Shown here one piece after another: positions 33,026 to 45,655 of a stretch of 64,000 nt of DNA. Numbering within the stretch: the first letter of the stretch is position 1; every line of letters begins with the position of its first letter. A program made the translations under genes and the position numbers. Where the stretch lies: assembly GCA_903813345.2 (NCBI GenBank), contig CAIIXF020000002.1, positions 33,314,109 to 33,378,108 of the forward strand, in the 5' to 3' direction. The notes under the pieces are model-generated. The model was not told the origin of the DNA. It worked only from the letters and a program-made list of their open reading frames with translations, and ran no database searches. Source of the stretch: Owenia fusiformis. Its lineage: Eukaryota; Annelida; Polychaeta; Sabellida; Oweniidae.

Positions 33026-33270
33026 TCATACGAAAGGACTTATTTGTGCCAGAAACAGTTCTCGAGAGTTAAGGACCTCCCTATACTTGTCGATTGGATA
33101 AGAAAATTGTGAATAATTTACCCCTTTACACAAAAATTTTGAAGTCTCATTTTTCTGGTCAAAAAGACTGTATGTTTTGGAATTGAGGGCAATGAGTCCT
33201 GTACCATGGGCCTCTAATTTGAAAAGGCCTGGCTCGGGTTTAAAGTACAAGGCAAGTAGACTCAGTGTCA
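33026..33270 (-). pseudogene. Polinton-type PolB C-terminal fragment
   Basis: The minus strand reads P-G-L-F-K-L-E, then G-T-G-L-I-A-L-N-S-K-T-Y, followed by K-G-V-N-Y-S-Q. These blocks follow the palm in Polinton-type family B polymerases. The 3734-bp tandem duplication starts inside this fragment (33146), so its upstream part also appears at 36880-37005. Truncated; no catalytic residues. Confidence 0.7.
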
Positions 33271-33561
33271 GTTTGGGGAAACCATGAGTCCTCCCTCTCA
33301 AAATTTGCCTTCATATTAGGATTTATAAGGTTGGTCAATTCAGGGGAGCCTAAGGCTAGGTAATAACTTACTACTTGTCCTGGCAGTCATAATAAAAAGA
33401 GAGCATGGGCAATTTGGCGGAGGCCAGAATGAAAAATCCAATTTGTACAGGTAGGTCTAAAGTTATTTCAAAGTTCAAAGAGGTCGTCCGGGAATTCTGT
33501 CAATTTTCTAAATTTCTTGTCATTTCCCCTGGTCATTGCTCAGTATTTCAACTCTTACCAA

Positions 33562-34281
33562 TAATTATGATGTCTTTCCCATCAGATACATCAATAACCT
33601 TTTCCTGAACACCTAACCAATAGCCCTTTATTGTTGATTCCATATAATTCCTCTTGTATTGAGTATTGGCATCCCTTCCTACACAATCTGTGTTTATGAA
33701 CTTTAACAGCTTCAAATCTTAATAGCTATTTATTATTAGTAGATGCTGTCATGGCATTTGAAAGTAGAAGGTCCCTGCTCTGTATCCAACTGTGTACATG
33801 ATGACCATCCCTACATTCCTAATCAAAAAATTAGAAACACAACATTTAATGATATTATTCTTCCTTTCAATTTTTGATATGAAGAATATTTTGGATCAAA
33901 AGTGACAATGCAGTGACAAAAATCTACTATATTTATATAACTATACAAATATATCCATCCACATTTATGTACTTTTAATTTTTCATACTTACCAATACTA
34001 AGTAGGTTGCTGAGCCAAAATTTTTTATGTGTTGCCAAAAATGGCTTTTCATTGCTGCATTTGGTGATTGAAGCATTTGCTACATCCAATAAACTTTGAA
34101 TTGATATCAGTCCGAATCTGTGTTCTTTGATGTCATCACCGTCATGTACATGTCTTATAGGTGGATATTTATTATTTCCAGGGATTTCCTTTGTTTCATT
34201 AGAGACATCTATATCAACTTTGATCATCACCCAACGTGTGTTCGTAATACGATCAATAGGGACTTGGTATCATCTCTTTGC
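33562..34281 (-). CDS. Two unassigned exons (duplication copy 1)
   Basis: Exon 1 runs from about 34281 to 34004 and ends at ATTG/GTAAGTATG. It encodes T-R-W-V-M-I-K-V-D-I-D-V, R-H-V-H-D-G-D-D-I-K-E-H-R-F-G and two N-x-S/T sites. Exon 2 (about 33606-33562) lies between GTGTTCAG and GTAAGAG and encodes E-K-V-I-D-V-S-D-G-K-D. The two share reading direction and good splice signals. The domain is not recognised and a stop lies just upstream of exon 1, so at least the start is elsewhere. An identical pair exists in copy 2. Confidence 0.4.
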
Positions 34282-34430
34282 TGCCAGGCGAGAGTGGGTA
34301 AATCTATTAGTCTGAAACAGCTTATGACTTGATCAACATCATTCCTAGTACCTATTTTTAGGGATATCTGTATATTGTGAAGTTTATATGTCAATCTTAT
34401 TTTTTTAATGATTTAATTATTAAAAAACAC

Positions 34431-34628
34431 CTACTCAAACACCACTTTATCTAAAGCAGATGTACCACTGTTGGGAATATCCTGTCTCTGCGCAGATGTC
34501 AGTGTAAACTCAACCTCTCCATCACTTGTTCTAACACTATCACGACTTCTGGTCAATTGCCCATTAATCATGTCCCTATCGATGTGGCCCACCCTCCTTG
34601 CAACTAGTATGCATGCTGCAATCACTAA
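34431..34628 (-). CDS. Terminal exon of a putative single-pass membrane protein (copy 1)
   Basis: An acceptor TTTGTTTTATTTAG precedes V-I-A-A-C-I-L-V-A-R-R, which reads as the end of a transmembrane helix and a basic stop-transfer. About 55 hydrophilic residues follow (S-R-D-S-V-R-T-S-D-G-E-V), then TAA. The layout (second half of TM plus cytosolic tail in the last exon) is the same as the exons at 57.3 and 57.9 kb, though sequence identity is low. The matching upstream exon was not found. Confidence 0.45.
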   Translation of the reverse strand, partial: LVIAACILVARRVGHIDRDMINGQLTRSRDSVRTSDGEVEFTLTSAQRQDIPNSGTSALDKVVFE

Positions 34629-35684
34629 ATAAAACAAACAACAGATTAATTAGACTTTACCAAACCTTTAATTGAAGTATAAATTCCTAGCTCTTTTGGC
34701 TTTGTTATAAGTACTGAAACTTAATTAGAATAAATACTATGGTACACCTGACTAACATGGTTTATAATCCAATGAATTACAAGCGATTTGCTCCCACATT
34801 TTCTAGTATGCGATTGCACGCTGCAATGCTTTGCTTCATGACAGTAGGTCTTACCAGACACATTTTTAGTTCTGAGCAGTCTACATGTGTCATGTCATGT
34901 AATTAATGTCACTTCTACTACTATAATTAATTTGTGAAATAAAGTGATGAAAAATTACTAACATGGAATTTCAAAATGGTCTTGTATGTTGGAGTTCTTT
35001 GTTAAAAATGAGTGGTAACATTTTGGGGGTTATGAATATTAACATGCATTGAATTGAGGTTAGGTTTTCGATTGGATAACTTTGACCCAATCAAATTAAC
35101 GTTATTTACCAACCAACAATTGGTCACAAAAAATGACACATTAAGATAAAATATTATGAAGTCTGATGTTTGGGAGGGCATCTTAGTGTTGTTGTTGGGC
35201 TTTCAGATGTTGCAGAGATTGACTTCATTGTGTCCACTTGCTAGCAGAGATTGACTTCATTGTGTCCACTTGCTCAGAGGGTTGTAAAAACATATGATAA
35301 ATTCATATTTTTGGGTTTATTACATATAGATTAAAACATGTTTCGATTTCCTTCGTTTAATCTGTTTTTTTTAACCATTAATATTCATTTTTATCCTTGC
35401 TTTGTTATTATATCATATTGAAATCCCAAATAGTTTTGTAAGTTTTTGTAAACTTCAAAGACATCATAATCTGATAACATTTCCAAGGCGGTTTCATGAT
35501 CAAGATTGACCTCCTCTGCTCATGTGCTGAAGACATACAATGATTAGAAATAATGATATATGAGACCATATCATTTACTTGAATTATAGGTCTGGAACTA
35601 TTAACTTATTTAACACAATATTCAATAAAATTATACATTAATGAATGTGAAACTTAAAATATCTAAATATGTACTTAACCTGAC

Positions 35685-36140
35685 TCAAATGATTGATTTT
35701 AAACATAGTATAGTTTCATTTGAAGGCATTTGTACATACTGCTTTTGTATCTGGGTACTAGAGCCTTTCACATTATCCACCTGCATGTCCTGTATTGCAT
35801 GTGATCTTAGGAAATTCCAAACACCAAGTAGCTGTCCATCTATTCTGCAGATATATCTGTATCGATGAGGGATAATTGTGACGCTTGGTTTTGCTTTGTA
35901 CAAGTTCATCGGAAAATACTTCCTCTTTTGTGACAGTAATTTGTCAATCGCTGAATCATTTTTAATACACTCCAAGCATCTGCTGTGATTGTAATAAGCC
36001 TTTTTGATAGATTTCACCATCGTCTGATTTTTGTAAGACTGCTTTGGTGACTTGTGCTTACATGCAGGCTTTGATACCTGTATATTAGTTTCAAGACCGT
36101 TGTTTGGTTCACTAGCAGTATTTGGCTGTACCTTATCCAT
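35685..36140 (-). CDS. Unassigned protein exon (copy 1, intact)
   Basis: An ATG at 36140 opens about 150 codons. The N-terminal half is Asn/Lys-rich and hydrophilic. The centre has two Cys (R-C-L-E-C-I-K). The C-terminal part is more structured (I-P-H-R-Y-R-Y-I-C-R-I-D-G, L-L-G-V-W-N-F-L-R-S-H). No family was recognised. The equivalent frame in copy 2 is cut by the transposon at codons for H-A-I, giving a natural knockout comparison. Confidence 0.4.
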   Translation of the reverse strand: MDKVQPNTASEPNNGLETNIQVSKPACKHKSPKQSYKNQTMVKSIKKAYYNHSRCLECIKNDSAIDKLLSQKRKYFPMNLYKAKPSVTIIPHRYRYICRIDGQLLGVWNFLRSHAIQDMQVDNVKGSSTQIQKQYVQMPSNETILCLKSII

Positions 36141-36589
36141 CACAATGATTAGTTTGAGATTCCAATTGCTCTAATTCAGCTTCATGCTCATGAAAAGGTA
36201 CTACCATCCTACTGTTTCTTTGATAACTTTTACCATCAGTTTGAATACTAAATGATCTGGGTTTCACTGATTCGGTGAATTCCAATAATTAATTGGTGCA
36301 TTATTTCCTTGTCTTTTACCATCTTGTCACCAAACTGACATCAGATTTATGATGATGTTCCCTTAGAAATGTATCAATACTTCCAATCTGTGTAAGGTTA
36401 TGGAATTGTCTTTGCTCTTTGATGATATTTACTTTTGGCACAAAATACTGTTACAGAATGGAAACCGCCACATCCTCGGAAAAACGCCTTTTTGAAATTC
36501 CCTTGTCTTTAAAATATCTTCAGTAGTAGGACTGACTGGATTAATTCAGTCTTGAAGAACAAAGGTTATCTATATATAGATTACTTGAT

Positions 36590-36790
36590 TGTTCAAGTAT
36601 ATTGCCAGTTAACTTGAGTTCAATATTTTGAGACTGGAATATTCAAGTATTACCAATCATACCGGCATTTTCAAGTTTCACTGGTGATACTGAAATATTC
36701 AAGTTTTACCAGTAATACTGGAATATTTAAGTTTCACTGGTGAGACTGTAATAATCAAGTTTGACCAATAGTACCGGAATATTCAAGTCT
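36590..36790. repeat. Minisatellite, about 37-bp units
   Basis: Five to six imperfect units of the type GGAATATTCAAGT(T/A)T(C/T)ACCA alternate with TTTCACTGGTGA(T/G)ACTG. The identical block recurs at 45450-45650 in copy 2 of the duplication. Confidence 0.8.
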
Positions 36791-37295
36791 CAATTGCAAT
36801 AATATATGGAAAAGTATACTCATATTGTATATGAATGACATTTGTATATTTCAGATCATTTAGCTCTTTGTGCAATAAGCTCATTTTTCTGGTCAAAAAG
36901 ACTGTATGTTTTGGAATTGAGGGCAATGAGTCCTGTACCATGGGCCTCTAATTTGAAAAGGCCTGGCTCGGGTTTAAAGTACAAGGCAAGTAGACTCAGT
37001 GTCAGTTTGGGGAAACCATGAGTCCTCCCTCTCAAAATTTGCCTTCATATTAGGATTTATAAGGTTGGTCAATTCAGGGGAGCCTAAGGCTAGGTAATAA
37101 CTTACTACTTGTCCTGGCAGTCATAATAAAAAGAGAGCATGGGCAATTTGGCGGAGGCCAGAATGAAAAATCCAATTTGTACAGGTAGGTCTAAAGTTAT
37201 TTCAAAGTTCAAAGAGGTCGTCCGGGAATTCTGTCAATTTTCTAAATTTCTTGTCATTTCCCCTGGTCATTGCTCAGTATTTCAACTCTTACCAA

Positions 37296-38015
37296 TAATT
37301 ATGATGTCTTTCCCATCAGATACATCAATAACCTTTTCCTGAACACCTAACCAATAGCCCTTTATTGTTGATTCCATATAATTCCTCTTGTATTGAGTAT
37401 TGGCATCCCTTCCTACACAATCTGTGTTTATGAACTTTAACAGCTTCAAATCTTAATAGCTATTTATTATTAGTAGATGCTGTCATGGCATTTGAAAGTA
37501 GAAGGTCCCTGCTCTGTATCCAACTGTGTACATGATGACCATCCCTACATTCCTAATCAAAAAATTAGAAACACAACATTTAATGATATTATTCTTCCTT
37601 TCAATTTTTGATATGAAGAATATTTTGGATCAAAAGTGACAATGCAGTGACAAAAATCTACTATATTTATATAACTATACAAATATATCCATCCACATTT
37701 ATGTACTTTTAATTTTTCATACTTACCAATACTAAGTAGGTTGCTGAGCCAAAATTTTTTATGTGTTGCCAAAAATGGCTTTTCATTGCTGCATTTGGTG
37801 ATTGAAGCATTTGCTACATCCAATAAACTTTGAATTGATATCAGTCCGAATCTGTGTTCTTTGATGTCATCACCGTCATGTACATGTCTTATAGGTGGAT
37901 ATTTATTATTTCCAGGGATTTCCTTTGTTTCATTAGAGACATCTATATCAACTTTGATCATCACCCAACGTGTGTTCGTAATACGATCAATAGGGACTTG
38001 GTATCATCTCTTTGC
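37296..38015 (-). CDS. Two unassigned exons (duplication copy 2)
   Basis: Identical to 33562-34281 as far as read, with the same donor and acceptor sites, displaced by 3734 bp. No family recognised. Confidence 0.38.
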
Positions 38016-38164
38016 TGCCAGGCGAGAGTGGGTAAATCTATTAGTCTGAAACAGCTTATGACTTGATCAACATCATTCCTAGTACCTATTTTTAGGGATA
38101 TCTGTATATTGTGAAGTTTATATGTCAATCTTATTTTTTTAATGATTTAATTATTAAAAAACAC

Positions 38165-38362
38165 CTACTCAAACACCACTTTATCTAAAGCAGATGTACC
38201 ACTGTTGGGAATATCCTGTCTCTGCGCAGATGTCAGTGTAAACTCAACCTCTCCATCACTTGTTCTAACACTATCACGACTTCTGGTCAATTGCCCATTA
38301 ATCATGTCCCTATCGATGTGGCCCACCCTCCTTGCAACTAGTATGCATGCTGCAATCACTAA
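38165..38362 (-). CDS. Terminal exon of a putative single-pass membrane protein (copy 2)
   Basis: Identical to 34431-34628: acceptor TTTATTTAG, end of a transmembrane helix, basic residues, hydrophilic tail and TAA. Confidence 0.43.
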   Translation of the reverse strand, partial: LVIAACILVARRVGHIDRDMINGQLTRSRDSVRTSDGEVEFTLTSAQRQDIPNSGTSALDKVVFE

Positions 38363-39526
38363 ATAAAACAAACAACAGATTAATTAGACTTTACCAAACC
38401 TTTAATTGAAGTATAAATTCCTAGCTCTTTTGGCTTTGTTATAAGTACTGAAACTTAATTAGAATAAATACTATGGTACACCTGACTAACATGGTTTATA
38501 ATCCAATGAATTACAAGCGATTTGCTCCCACATTTTCTAGTATGCGATTGCACGCTGCAATGCTTTGCTTCATGACAGTAGGTCTTACCAGACACATTTT
38601 TAGTTCTGAGCAGTCTACATGTGTCATGTCATGTAATTAATGTCACTTCTACTACTATAATTAATTTGTGAAATAAAGTGATGAAAAATTACTAACATGG
38701 AATTTCAAAATGGTCTTGTATGTTGGAGTTCTTTGTTAAAAATGAGTGGTAACATTTTGGGGGTTATGAATATTAACATGCATTGAATTGAGGTTAGGTT
38801 TTCGATTGGATAACTTTGACCCAATCAAATTAACGTTATTTACCAACCAACAATTGGTCACAAAAAATGACACATTAAGATAAAATATTATGAAGTCTGA
38901 TGTTTGGGAGGGCATCTTAGTGTTGTTGTTGGGCTTTCAGATGTTGCAGAGATTGACTTCATTGTGTCCACTTGCTAGCAGAGATTGACTTCATTGTGTC
39001 CACTTGCTCAGAGGGTTGTAAAAACATATGATAAATTCATATTTTTGGGTTTATTACATATAGATTAAAACATGTTTCGATTTCCTTCGTTTAATCTGTT
39101 TTTTTTAACCATTAATATTCATTTTTATCCTTGCTTTGTTATTATATCATATTGAAATCCCAAATAGTTTTGTAAGTTTTTGTAAACTTCAAAGACATCA
39201 TAATCTGATAACATTTCCAAGGCGGTTTCATGATCAAGATTGACCTCCTCTGCTCATGTGCTGAAGACATACAATGATTAGAAATAAAAATATATGAGAC
39301 CATATCATTTACTTGAATTATAGGTCTGGAACTATTAACTTATTTAACACAATATTCAATAAAATTATACATTAATGAATGTGAAACTTAAAATATCTAA
39401 ATATGTACTTAACCTGACTCAAATGATTGATTTTAAACATAGTATAGTTTCATTTGAAGGCATTTGTACATACTGCTTTTGTATCTGGGTACTAGAGCCT
39501 TTCACATTATCCACCTGCATGTCCTG

Positions 39527-42500
39527 TATTAGGCCAGTCAATTGGTGAAAAAAAACAGCCTAACCTAGGACAAATTGCAATAGTTTGCAAACTTAGTTTA
39601 AATTGTTGATAAATATTCACCTTATATCATATCAAAAGTATAGGAAAATATAATTAGTGGACAAATGTCAAATTTTACTTCATAGGTACCCCCTACGACC
39701 CACCCCTAAATTTGACTATTTGTTTAAAAAAATTTTTTTTATCTATAATTGAATAGTTTTTTCAAATTTTCTTGTTATATTATGATAATAGAATGACAAA
39801 ACATAAATTTTTACCTAAGTAAACTTTCATTTGAGGCTTAGAATTTTTTGTTTCACCCTCAACGACCCCAAATGAGTCATTAAATGGTTGACATTTCATG
39901 TATCTTTTCTTATATTTCTAGACTGGTGCATTCCAAAATGATTTAAAAAATTATGGTGATACATGTATATATGGACATAACATATATGGGATACCAGTAT
40001 CATCAGTGGCATATTGGGGAAGAAAAAAATAATATAAGTTTTACATTTTCGCCCCGCCCACTTTTGGGGTGACCTTACTTTTGCTAAATAATTTTCAAAC
40101 TATGCCATATTTCCTAACAATTCTACAACTTAAAGAATGATTTGGACATATTTCATCCAAAATTAACTTTTATTAGAGTTTGGGAATCCTGTTTTGGACA
40201 AAATTATAACTGCAAATTGAAAAATCTGGAAAATGGGGGGGGGGGTATTTTGTAAGGCTAATACTGTATGTTTTGACATATATTTATATCAAGCCAAATC
40301 AGATGTGCCAATTATGGGCCATTATACTTATTTATGTGCTTATGTGAAGGTATAATAGTGTATTTGTTTAAAATGAAAGTACAATCACTGATTTAGAAAG
40401 ATTTGTGAAATCTTAAAATACTATTCTAGTATCTCAGACTGCTACAGGGCATTGCAGATTTTGGACTTCAAGAGAGATTGCGGTTGGCAATTAGTCATCG
40501 TTATTTATATTTGCACATATTCCTCTACATTCACCACATGCCATGGAACAGTCCATTCCATTCTTTCGACATGTGTAGTGCATTGTTGTGCAACCTGTCT
40601 TACAATTACATTTGATCACTTCTAAGAGTGAAGCTTAAGAAGGTCCTGCCGGTACAGTTGTAGCACAGCAGAAAAATAAAATTCTGTTTGTTTGATTCAT
40701 TAAGAAATCTTCTTTCTTACATTGGAGTTTCATTGTGTTAATGAATTGGATTACAGTCCCGGTGTTCCCTCCATTTCTACAAAGATGAGTTGCATCAAAT
40801 ACTATTTTAGCATTTTGGTACCTCAACTGCACATAGTATACATATTGGCTTAAAATGTTCTCCCATGTAAAACCTTTTTGCCAAGGAATGCGATGAAGAA
40901 GGGCGCCTCCATCAATCACATGTTGAACATCTTTGTCACTTGGCCCTGGTAAGGAAGATATTTTTGGTGTCCACAATGCTTCTGCCATGCTTATCTCTCC
41001 ACATGCAGGTGAGGAAAGAATCCACACCAGACGCTGAATTTCAGCCATGCCCCGGCCTCTCGTGAGACCTCCTGTTGACTTGATGCTTCGCATCAGGCAT
41101 TGCTCAATTATGAGATCTGCAGATAGTCCTGCCCATGACCTATCTGATCGACGAATGACATGTAGCCCATTCATAAAATGGGCAAATACCTCTGGGCTCT
41201 GTTTTTCAAGGTTATTCATTTTTTGGAGATAAAGATATACAGACTTTAGGTATAGATTGTGACCTGCTGCTGCAAAATATGGCAACATATCATGCAAACA
41301 TTGGAGATGAAGTGTCCAACTCCCAATCCTTTCTCCTCTTATGAATTTCCTAAAAGGTCGATCATATCCAACCGTAGCTTTGCTGTTTTTAGGTTTTGAA
41401 GTGAGTCCTTCTCAGCTTGAAGTTTTTCTGCAAAGACTGTTGCAACATCAATTTTGTCATCATTGTCATGAACATGATTTATTATCTTATCAAGGACAAG
41501 ATGCAATTCATTCATGTCAATATGGGTAGTATCATTCTCTACTTCTACAAATGGTTGTTTTTGTGAATCATTTTGTTCTTCATTGGTCTGATCGAGATCA
41601 GTGTCATATATCTGAGCTGCTAACATAGTATTCAATGCACTATCAATCAGAAGGTGGCCTCTAATTGCCCTAGAAACTGCCTTACCAGATAACATATGAC
41701 CAACTGTATTTTCAGCATATACATGTGGCCTACAGAGCCAAGAAAACTCATCTCGGTATGAAACCCCCCTAGTCTTACATCCATTTTGTGAACATCACTG
41801 TCTTCTGGCTCATTTTCTACAATTTTGTTTGCTTTCCACCAAAGTGGCTGATCACATATGATGACAGGAGTGCAGTTGTACCGTCCAGCATGAGATGCAA
41901 CAAACTTCAAAGTGGAGTAGATACATGACATGTCACCTGGGTCCATATCTGTCATAGGTAGAAACATGACTGAAGATTCACCAGGATGTTCCCCCTTATA
42001 AACCATCTGCATAAATCCTGACCAAAGTGGACAAGGAGTCTTAAAAAGCAAGGATGATTTCCACACAAGATCAAAGCCTGTTAAAGGTTTATCAAATGAT
42101 TGTCTCACAAGCTCTTCATACCTCAAACTACTAAACATATCATTGTCATTTGAATAGTAGTGAGTATTGATGCGAACAATTGCCTCTATGTCTTCTGAAG
42201 ATACCTGATCACTGGCCGAGTTGTTCTCACTTTAGGTGTGACTGTTGCAATAATGCCCATTCCATGGAACGTATTTTTGCCATCGAGAGTTCGAATTTTG
42301 TGATTTACATTATCTGCAACATGTACATGTACAGCATGATTAGGAGTAATGTTAGGTATGTCTGTGTTTTGCATCAATGCTGCACTCCTTTCAAACTTCT
42401 GGACCTCAGAATATGAGCAAGTAAACCCATGTTTGTTAAGTGTGTCAATCAAAAATCTTGACTGGGAATGATGATGGAGCTGCACACCTAGACCAAGCTG

Positions 42501-44654
42501 TAATGGGGCCGAAAGGGCATTTGGACGAGTGGCCTGCATAATAGCTTGTCCAATTGATGCTACTTTGTTTCTAACATCTTTACCAACAAACAACTTGCTC
42601 AAAAACATTGACAAAATGTCAGGTAAAAAGTCTAATGACTCATTGATGTAGGACATTGTGTCATATTCAGGATAAGTTTGGGGAGATTGCTTTTTTCCTT
42701 TATGGCACTTTTTATCAAACTTGCTGCAGTTTCTAGGCTATAATTTTCTCTTTTTCATCTACTTGGTCTTCTTTGTGTTGATGAAAAGCATGCAATATTT
42801 TGGCAGCATTGTCATGAAAGGTAACAACATTTTGTATTCCTTGGATATCACTGATGATAAAGTTCTCACCAAAGAATGCTTTCAGCTCTTTCTTCATGTA
42901 TTTAAAGCTATAGGGTTCAATTTCACTGTCATTTATGAACTCTTTCATCTTGCTTATAAGATCAGTGACAGGTATTTGTTCATCATCATTCGCCTCAAGA
43001 AAGGTGACAACTTTATTGATAGCATCTTGTCGTTGCATGTCTTTAGGGCGTCCACTCATTCTTTTCATTTTTGGTTGCCTTTCCCCATCACTCAGTTGAA
43101 ACTGTTGTGGTATGCCCTTGCCTGATCTAAAGTTACCACTACAAACCTTATGGTACACTGCATCTGCAGATGGTAAATCATTAGTAAAACTAATATGTGA
43201 TTTGACCATGTCAGACCAGCTATTGTTCAACTTGTCACATACATTCAGAATGCCCTTTCCAAATTCCATAGTTCTTACAGGGATAAGTTTGAACTCATTT
43301 TTTTGCCATTGTAAGGATCTGAAGTTGCACAAAATAAACAATTATTTTTGTAATTGAACATACTGTACTCTTGTGAGATTTTTCGAACTTGTGGTTTATC
43401 AGGCTCAGGTAGGTTCACACCAAGCCTTCTTTTATTTTTGGCCTGTATTGCATGAATATTTATATACTCTCTTCTACATTGTTCATGCACAATTTTTGAT
43501 TCATTGTACATACTAATGAAATATGCAGATATTGTTCTAAAACATGGCTGGTAATATTGATACAATATATAGAGTAAATATATGTATATTTATATTAAAT
43601 AGATATTAATTATTTATATATTCAATGTATAATTGTTATTTTGATGTTTATTTTGTATTTTTCTTTTTCTACACCTCTATTCAAATATATTAATTTGGAA
43701 AAGCTAATTTTGCAATAGATGAATGGTTGGATTGGTCAGGTGTTTATTGTAACAAACGTTTGAAGTCAACTTTGAAGTCGACCCTTGAATTCTAGATGGC
43801 GCTAGTGTTTCTAAGTTTCATTTTAAAACTGTTTAATAATTAAATAACTAAGAGATAGTGTTTATGGGTCAGGTAACCATGTTGTATTCTCAAATTAGAG
43901 TTGATTTAAGCTATAGAGATGTGATATCTCAGTTGTTATTAAGGAACGGTAATTGGACCCTAATATTTCATCTTGCATCCAACATATTATGAGAATTTTA
44001 ACAAGACAGGGGAAATAACTCCAATAAAAAGTTATGTACAAGACAGAATGGGTTTATGTCTGTATTTTGATATCAAATTTGAGGACATATGTGGTATATA
44101 TTGGAAGTTGTATTGCAAAAGTAAGGTCACCCCAAAAGTGGGCGGGGCAAAAAATTGAAATTTTAAATATTTTTTTCTTCAACAATATGCAAGTTGAGAA
44201 GTCAGTATTCCATATGTGTATTACCTGTATATAGAAGTATTACTATGAATTTTTCTATGGCTCTTGGATAAAGCAATTAAGAAATATATACATTATTATA
44301 AAATATTTTGGCCATATGACAACATATTTTGGTGTATTTGGGAGGTAAATTGTCAATTGTTGGCACAAAAAAGCATTAAAAGTAGATTTAAATCCACTCT
44401 GAATCTTTCCCCAGAACTAATACAACATAAAAACATGTAAAAACTATTCAAATATGGATAAATAATTTTTTCCCTTACCCCTAGTCAAAATTGGGGTGGG
44501 GGTACCTAAGAAGTGAAATTTCATATTTGTCCACTACATATATTTTCCTATATTTTTAATATGTTGCTACATATATATCAATTCACCAATTAAACCATGT
44601 TTCAAAACTATTGCAATTTGTCAGATGTGAAATCACCAATTGACTGGCCTATAT
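39527..44654 (-). mobile_element. 5.1-kb DNA transposon with long inverted repeats and TAT target duplication
   Basis: The element is 39530-44651, flanked by TAT at 39527-39529 and 44652-44654. The empty site CTG-TAT-TGCATG is present at 35790-35805. Ends are TAGGCCAGTCAATTGGTGA and its complement. Imperfect inverted arms extend about 550-600 bp: GGGGTGACCTTACTTTTGC at about 40068 pairs with GCAAAAGTAAGGTCACCCC at 44116, and TGGACAAATGTC-like words pair near 39660 and 44530. The centre carries a large minus-strand gene. Superfamily not identified; 3-bp duplications occur in Harbinger, Academ and some other groups. Confidence 0.94.
40545..43565 (-). pseudogene. Transposase-like protein of the 5.1-kb element, multiple frameshifts
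   Basis: Segments in order: a Cys pair C-L-F-C with V-Y-H-K-V-C (43565-42733); G-V-Q-L-H-H-H-S-Q-S-R-F-L-I-D-T-L (42656-42186); C-P-L-W-S-G-F-M-Q and V-R-L-G-G-F-H-T-E-M-S-F-L-G-S-V-G-H (42138-41700); M-L-S-G-K-A-V-S-R-A-I-R-G-H (41695); D-M-L-P-Y-F-A-A-A-G-H-N-L-Y (41297); S-T-G-G-L-T-R-G-R-G-M. The tail has a CXC/tesmin-like cysteine array (C-N-C-K-T-G-C...C-S-M-A-C-G-E-C-R-G-I-C, 40545-40625) after an in-frame TAA at 40635. Such proteins are widespread as 'uncharacterised' in invertebrate genomes. At least five frame changes and one stop show that this copy is dead. Catalytic residues unassigned. Confidence 0.72.
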
Positions 44655-45000
44655 TGCATGTGATCTTAGGAAATTCCAAACACCAAGTAGCTGTCCATCT
44701 ATTCTGCAGATATATCTGTATCGATGAGGGATAATTGTGACGCTTGGTTTTGCTTTGTACAAGTTCATCGGAAAATACTTCCTCTTTTGTGACAGTAATT
44801 TGTCAATCGCTGAATCATTTTTAATACACTCCAAGCATCTGCTGTGATTGTAATAAGCCTTTTTGATAGATTTCACCATCGTCTGATTTTTGTAAGACTG
44901 CTTTGGTGACTTGTGCTTACATGCAGGCTTTGATACCTGTATATTAGTTTCAAGACCGTTGTTTGGTTCACTAGCAGTATTTGGCTGTACCTTATCCATC
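44655..45000 (-). pseudogene. N-terminal part of the copy-2 homologue of 35685-36140, cut by the transposon
   Basis: The frame begins at ATG 44999 and is identical to copy 1 until codons for S-H-A-I, where the transposon end begins. The remaining C-terminal codons lie beyond the element at about 39420-39526. An intact version exists 8.9 kb away in copy 1. Confidence 0.7.
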
Positions 45001-45449
45001 ACAATGATTAGTTTGAGATTCCAATTGCTCTAATTCAGCTTCATGCTCATGAAAAGGTACTACCATCCTACTGTTTCTTTGATAACTTTTACCATCAGTT
45101 TGAATACTAAATGATCTGGGTTTCACTGATTCGGTGAATTCCAATAATTAATTGGTGCATTATTTCCTTGTCTTTTACCATCTTGTCACCAAACTGACAT
45201 CAGATTTATGATGATGTTCCCTTAGAAATGTATCAATACTTCCAATCTGTGTAAGGTTATGGAATTGTCTTTGCTCTTTGATGATATTTACTTTTGGCAC
45301 AAAATACTGTTACAGAATGGAAACCGCCACATCCTCGGAAAAACGCCTTTTTGAAATTCCCTTGTCTTTAAAATATCTTCAGTAGTAGGACTGACTGGAT
45401 TAATTCAGTCTTGAAGAACAAAGGTTATCTATATATAGATTACTTGATT

Positions 45450-45655
45450 GTTCAAGTATATTGCCAGTTAACTTGAGTTCAATATTTTGAGACTGGAATA
45501 TTCAAGTATTACCAATCATACCGGCATTTTCAAGTTTCACTGGTGATACTGAAATATTCAAGTTTTACCAGTAATACTGGAATATTTAAGTTTCACTGGT
45601 GAGACTGTAATAATCAAGTTTGACCAATAGTACCGGAATATTCAAGTCTCAATTG
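45450..45655. repeat. Minisatellite (copy 2)
   Basis: Same block as 36590-36790, displaced by the duplication plus the transposon length. Confidence 0.8.

Larger units (their letters stand above)
33146..36879. repeat. Tandem duplication, copy 1 (3734 bp)
   Basis: This is repeated directly at 36880-45738, with a 5122-bp transposon inside the second copy. The offset between matching positions is 3734 throughout; only two substitutions were noticed (35554-35555) and no net indel. The length arithmetic is exact: 3734 + 5122 + 3 = 8859, the length of copy 2. It contains part of a PolB relic, three groups of minus-strand exon candidates and a minisatellite. Confidence 0.96.

Noticed and set aside
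33405-33608. Plus-strand 67-codon ORFs (also at 37139-37342)
   Set aside because: They overlap a minus-strand exon with good splice sites and are identical simply because the region is duplicated.
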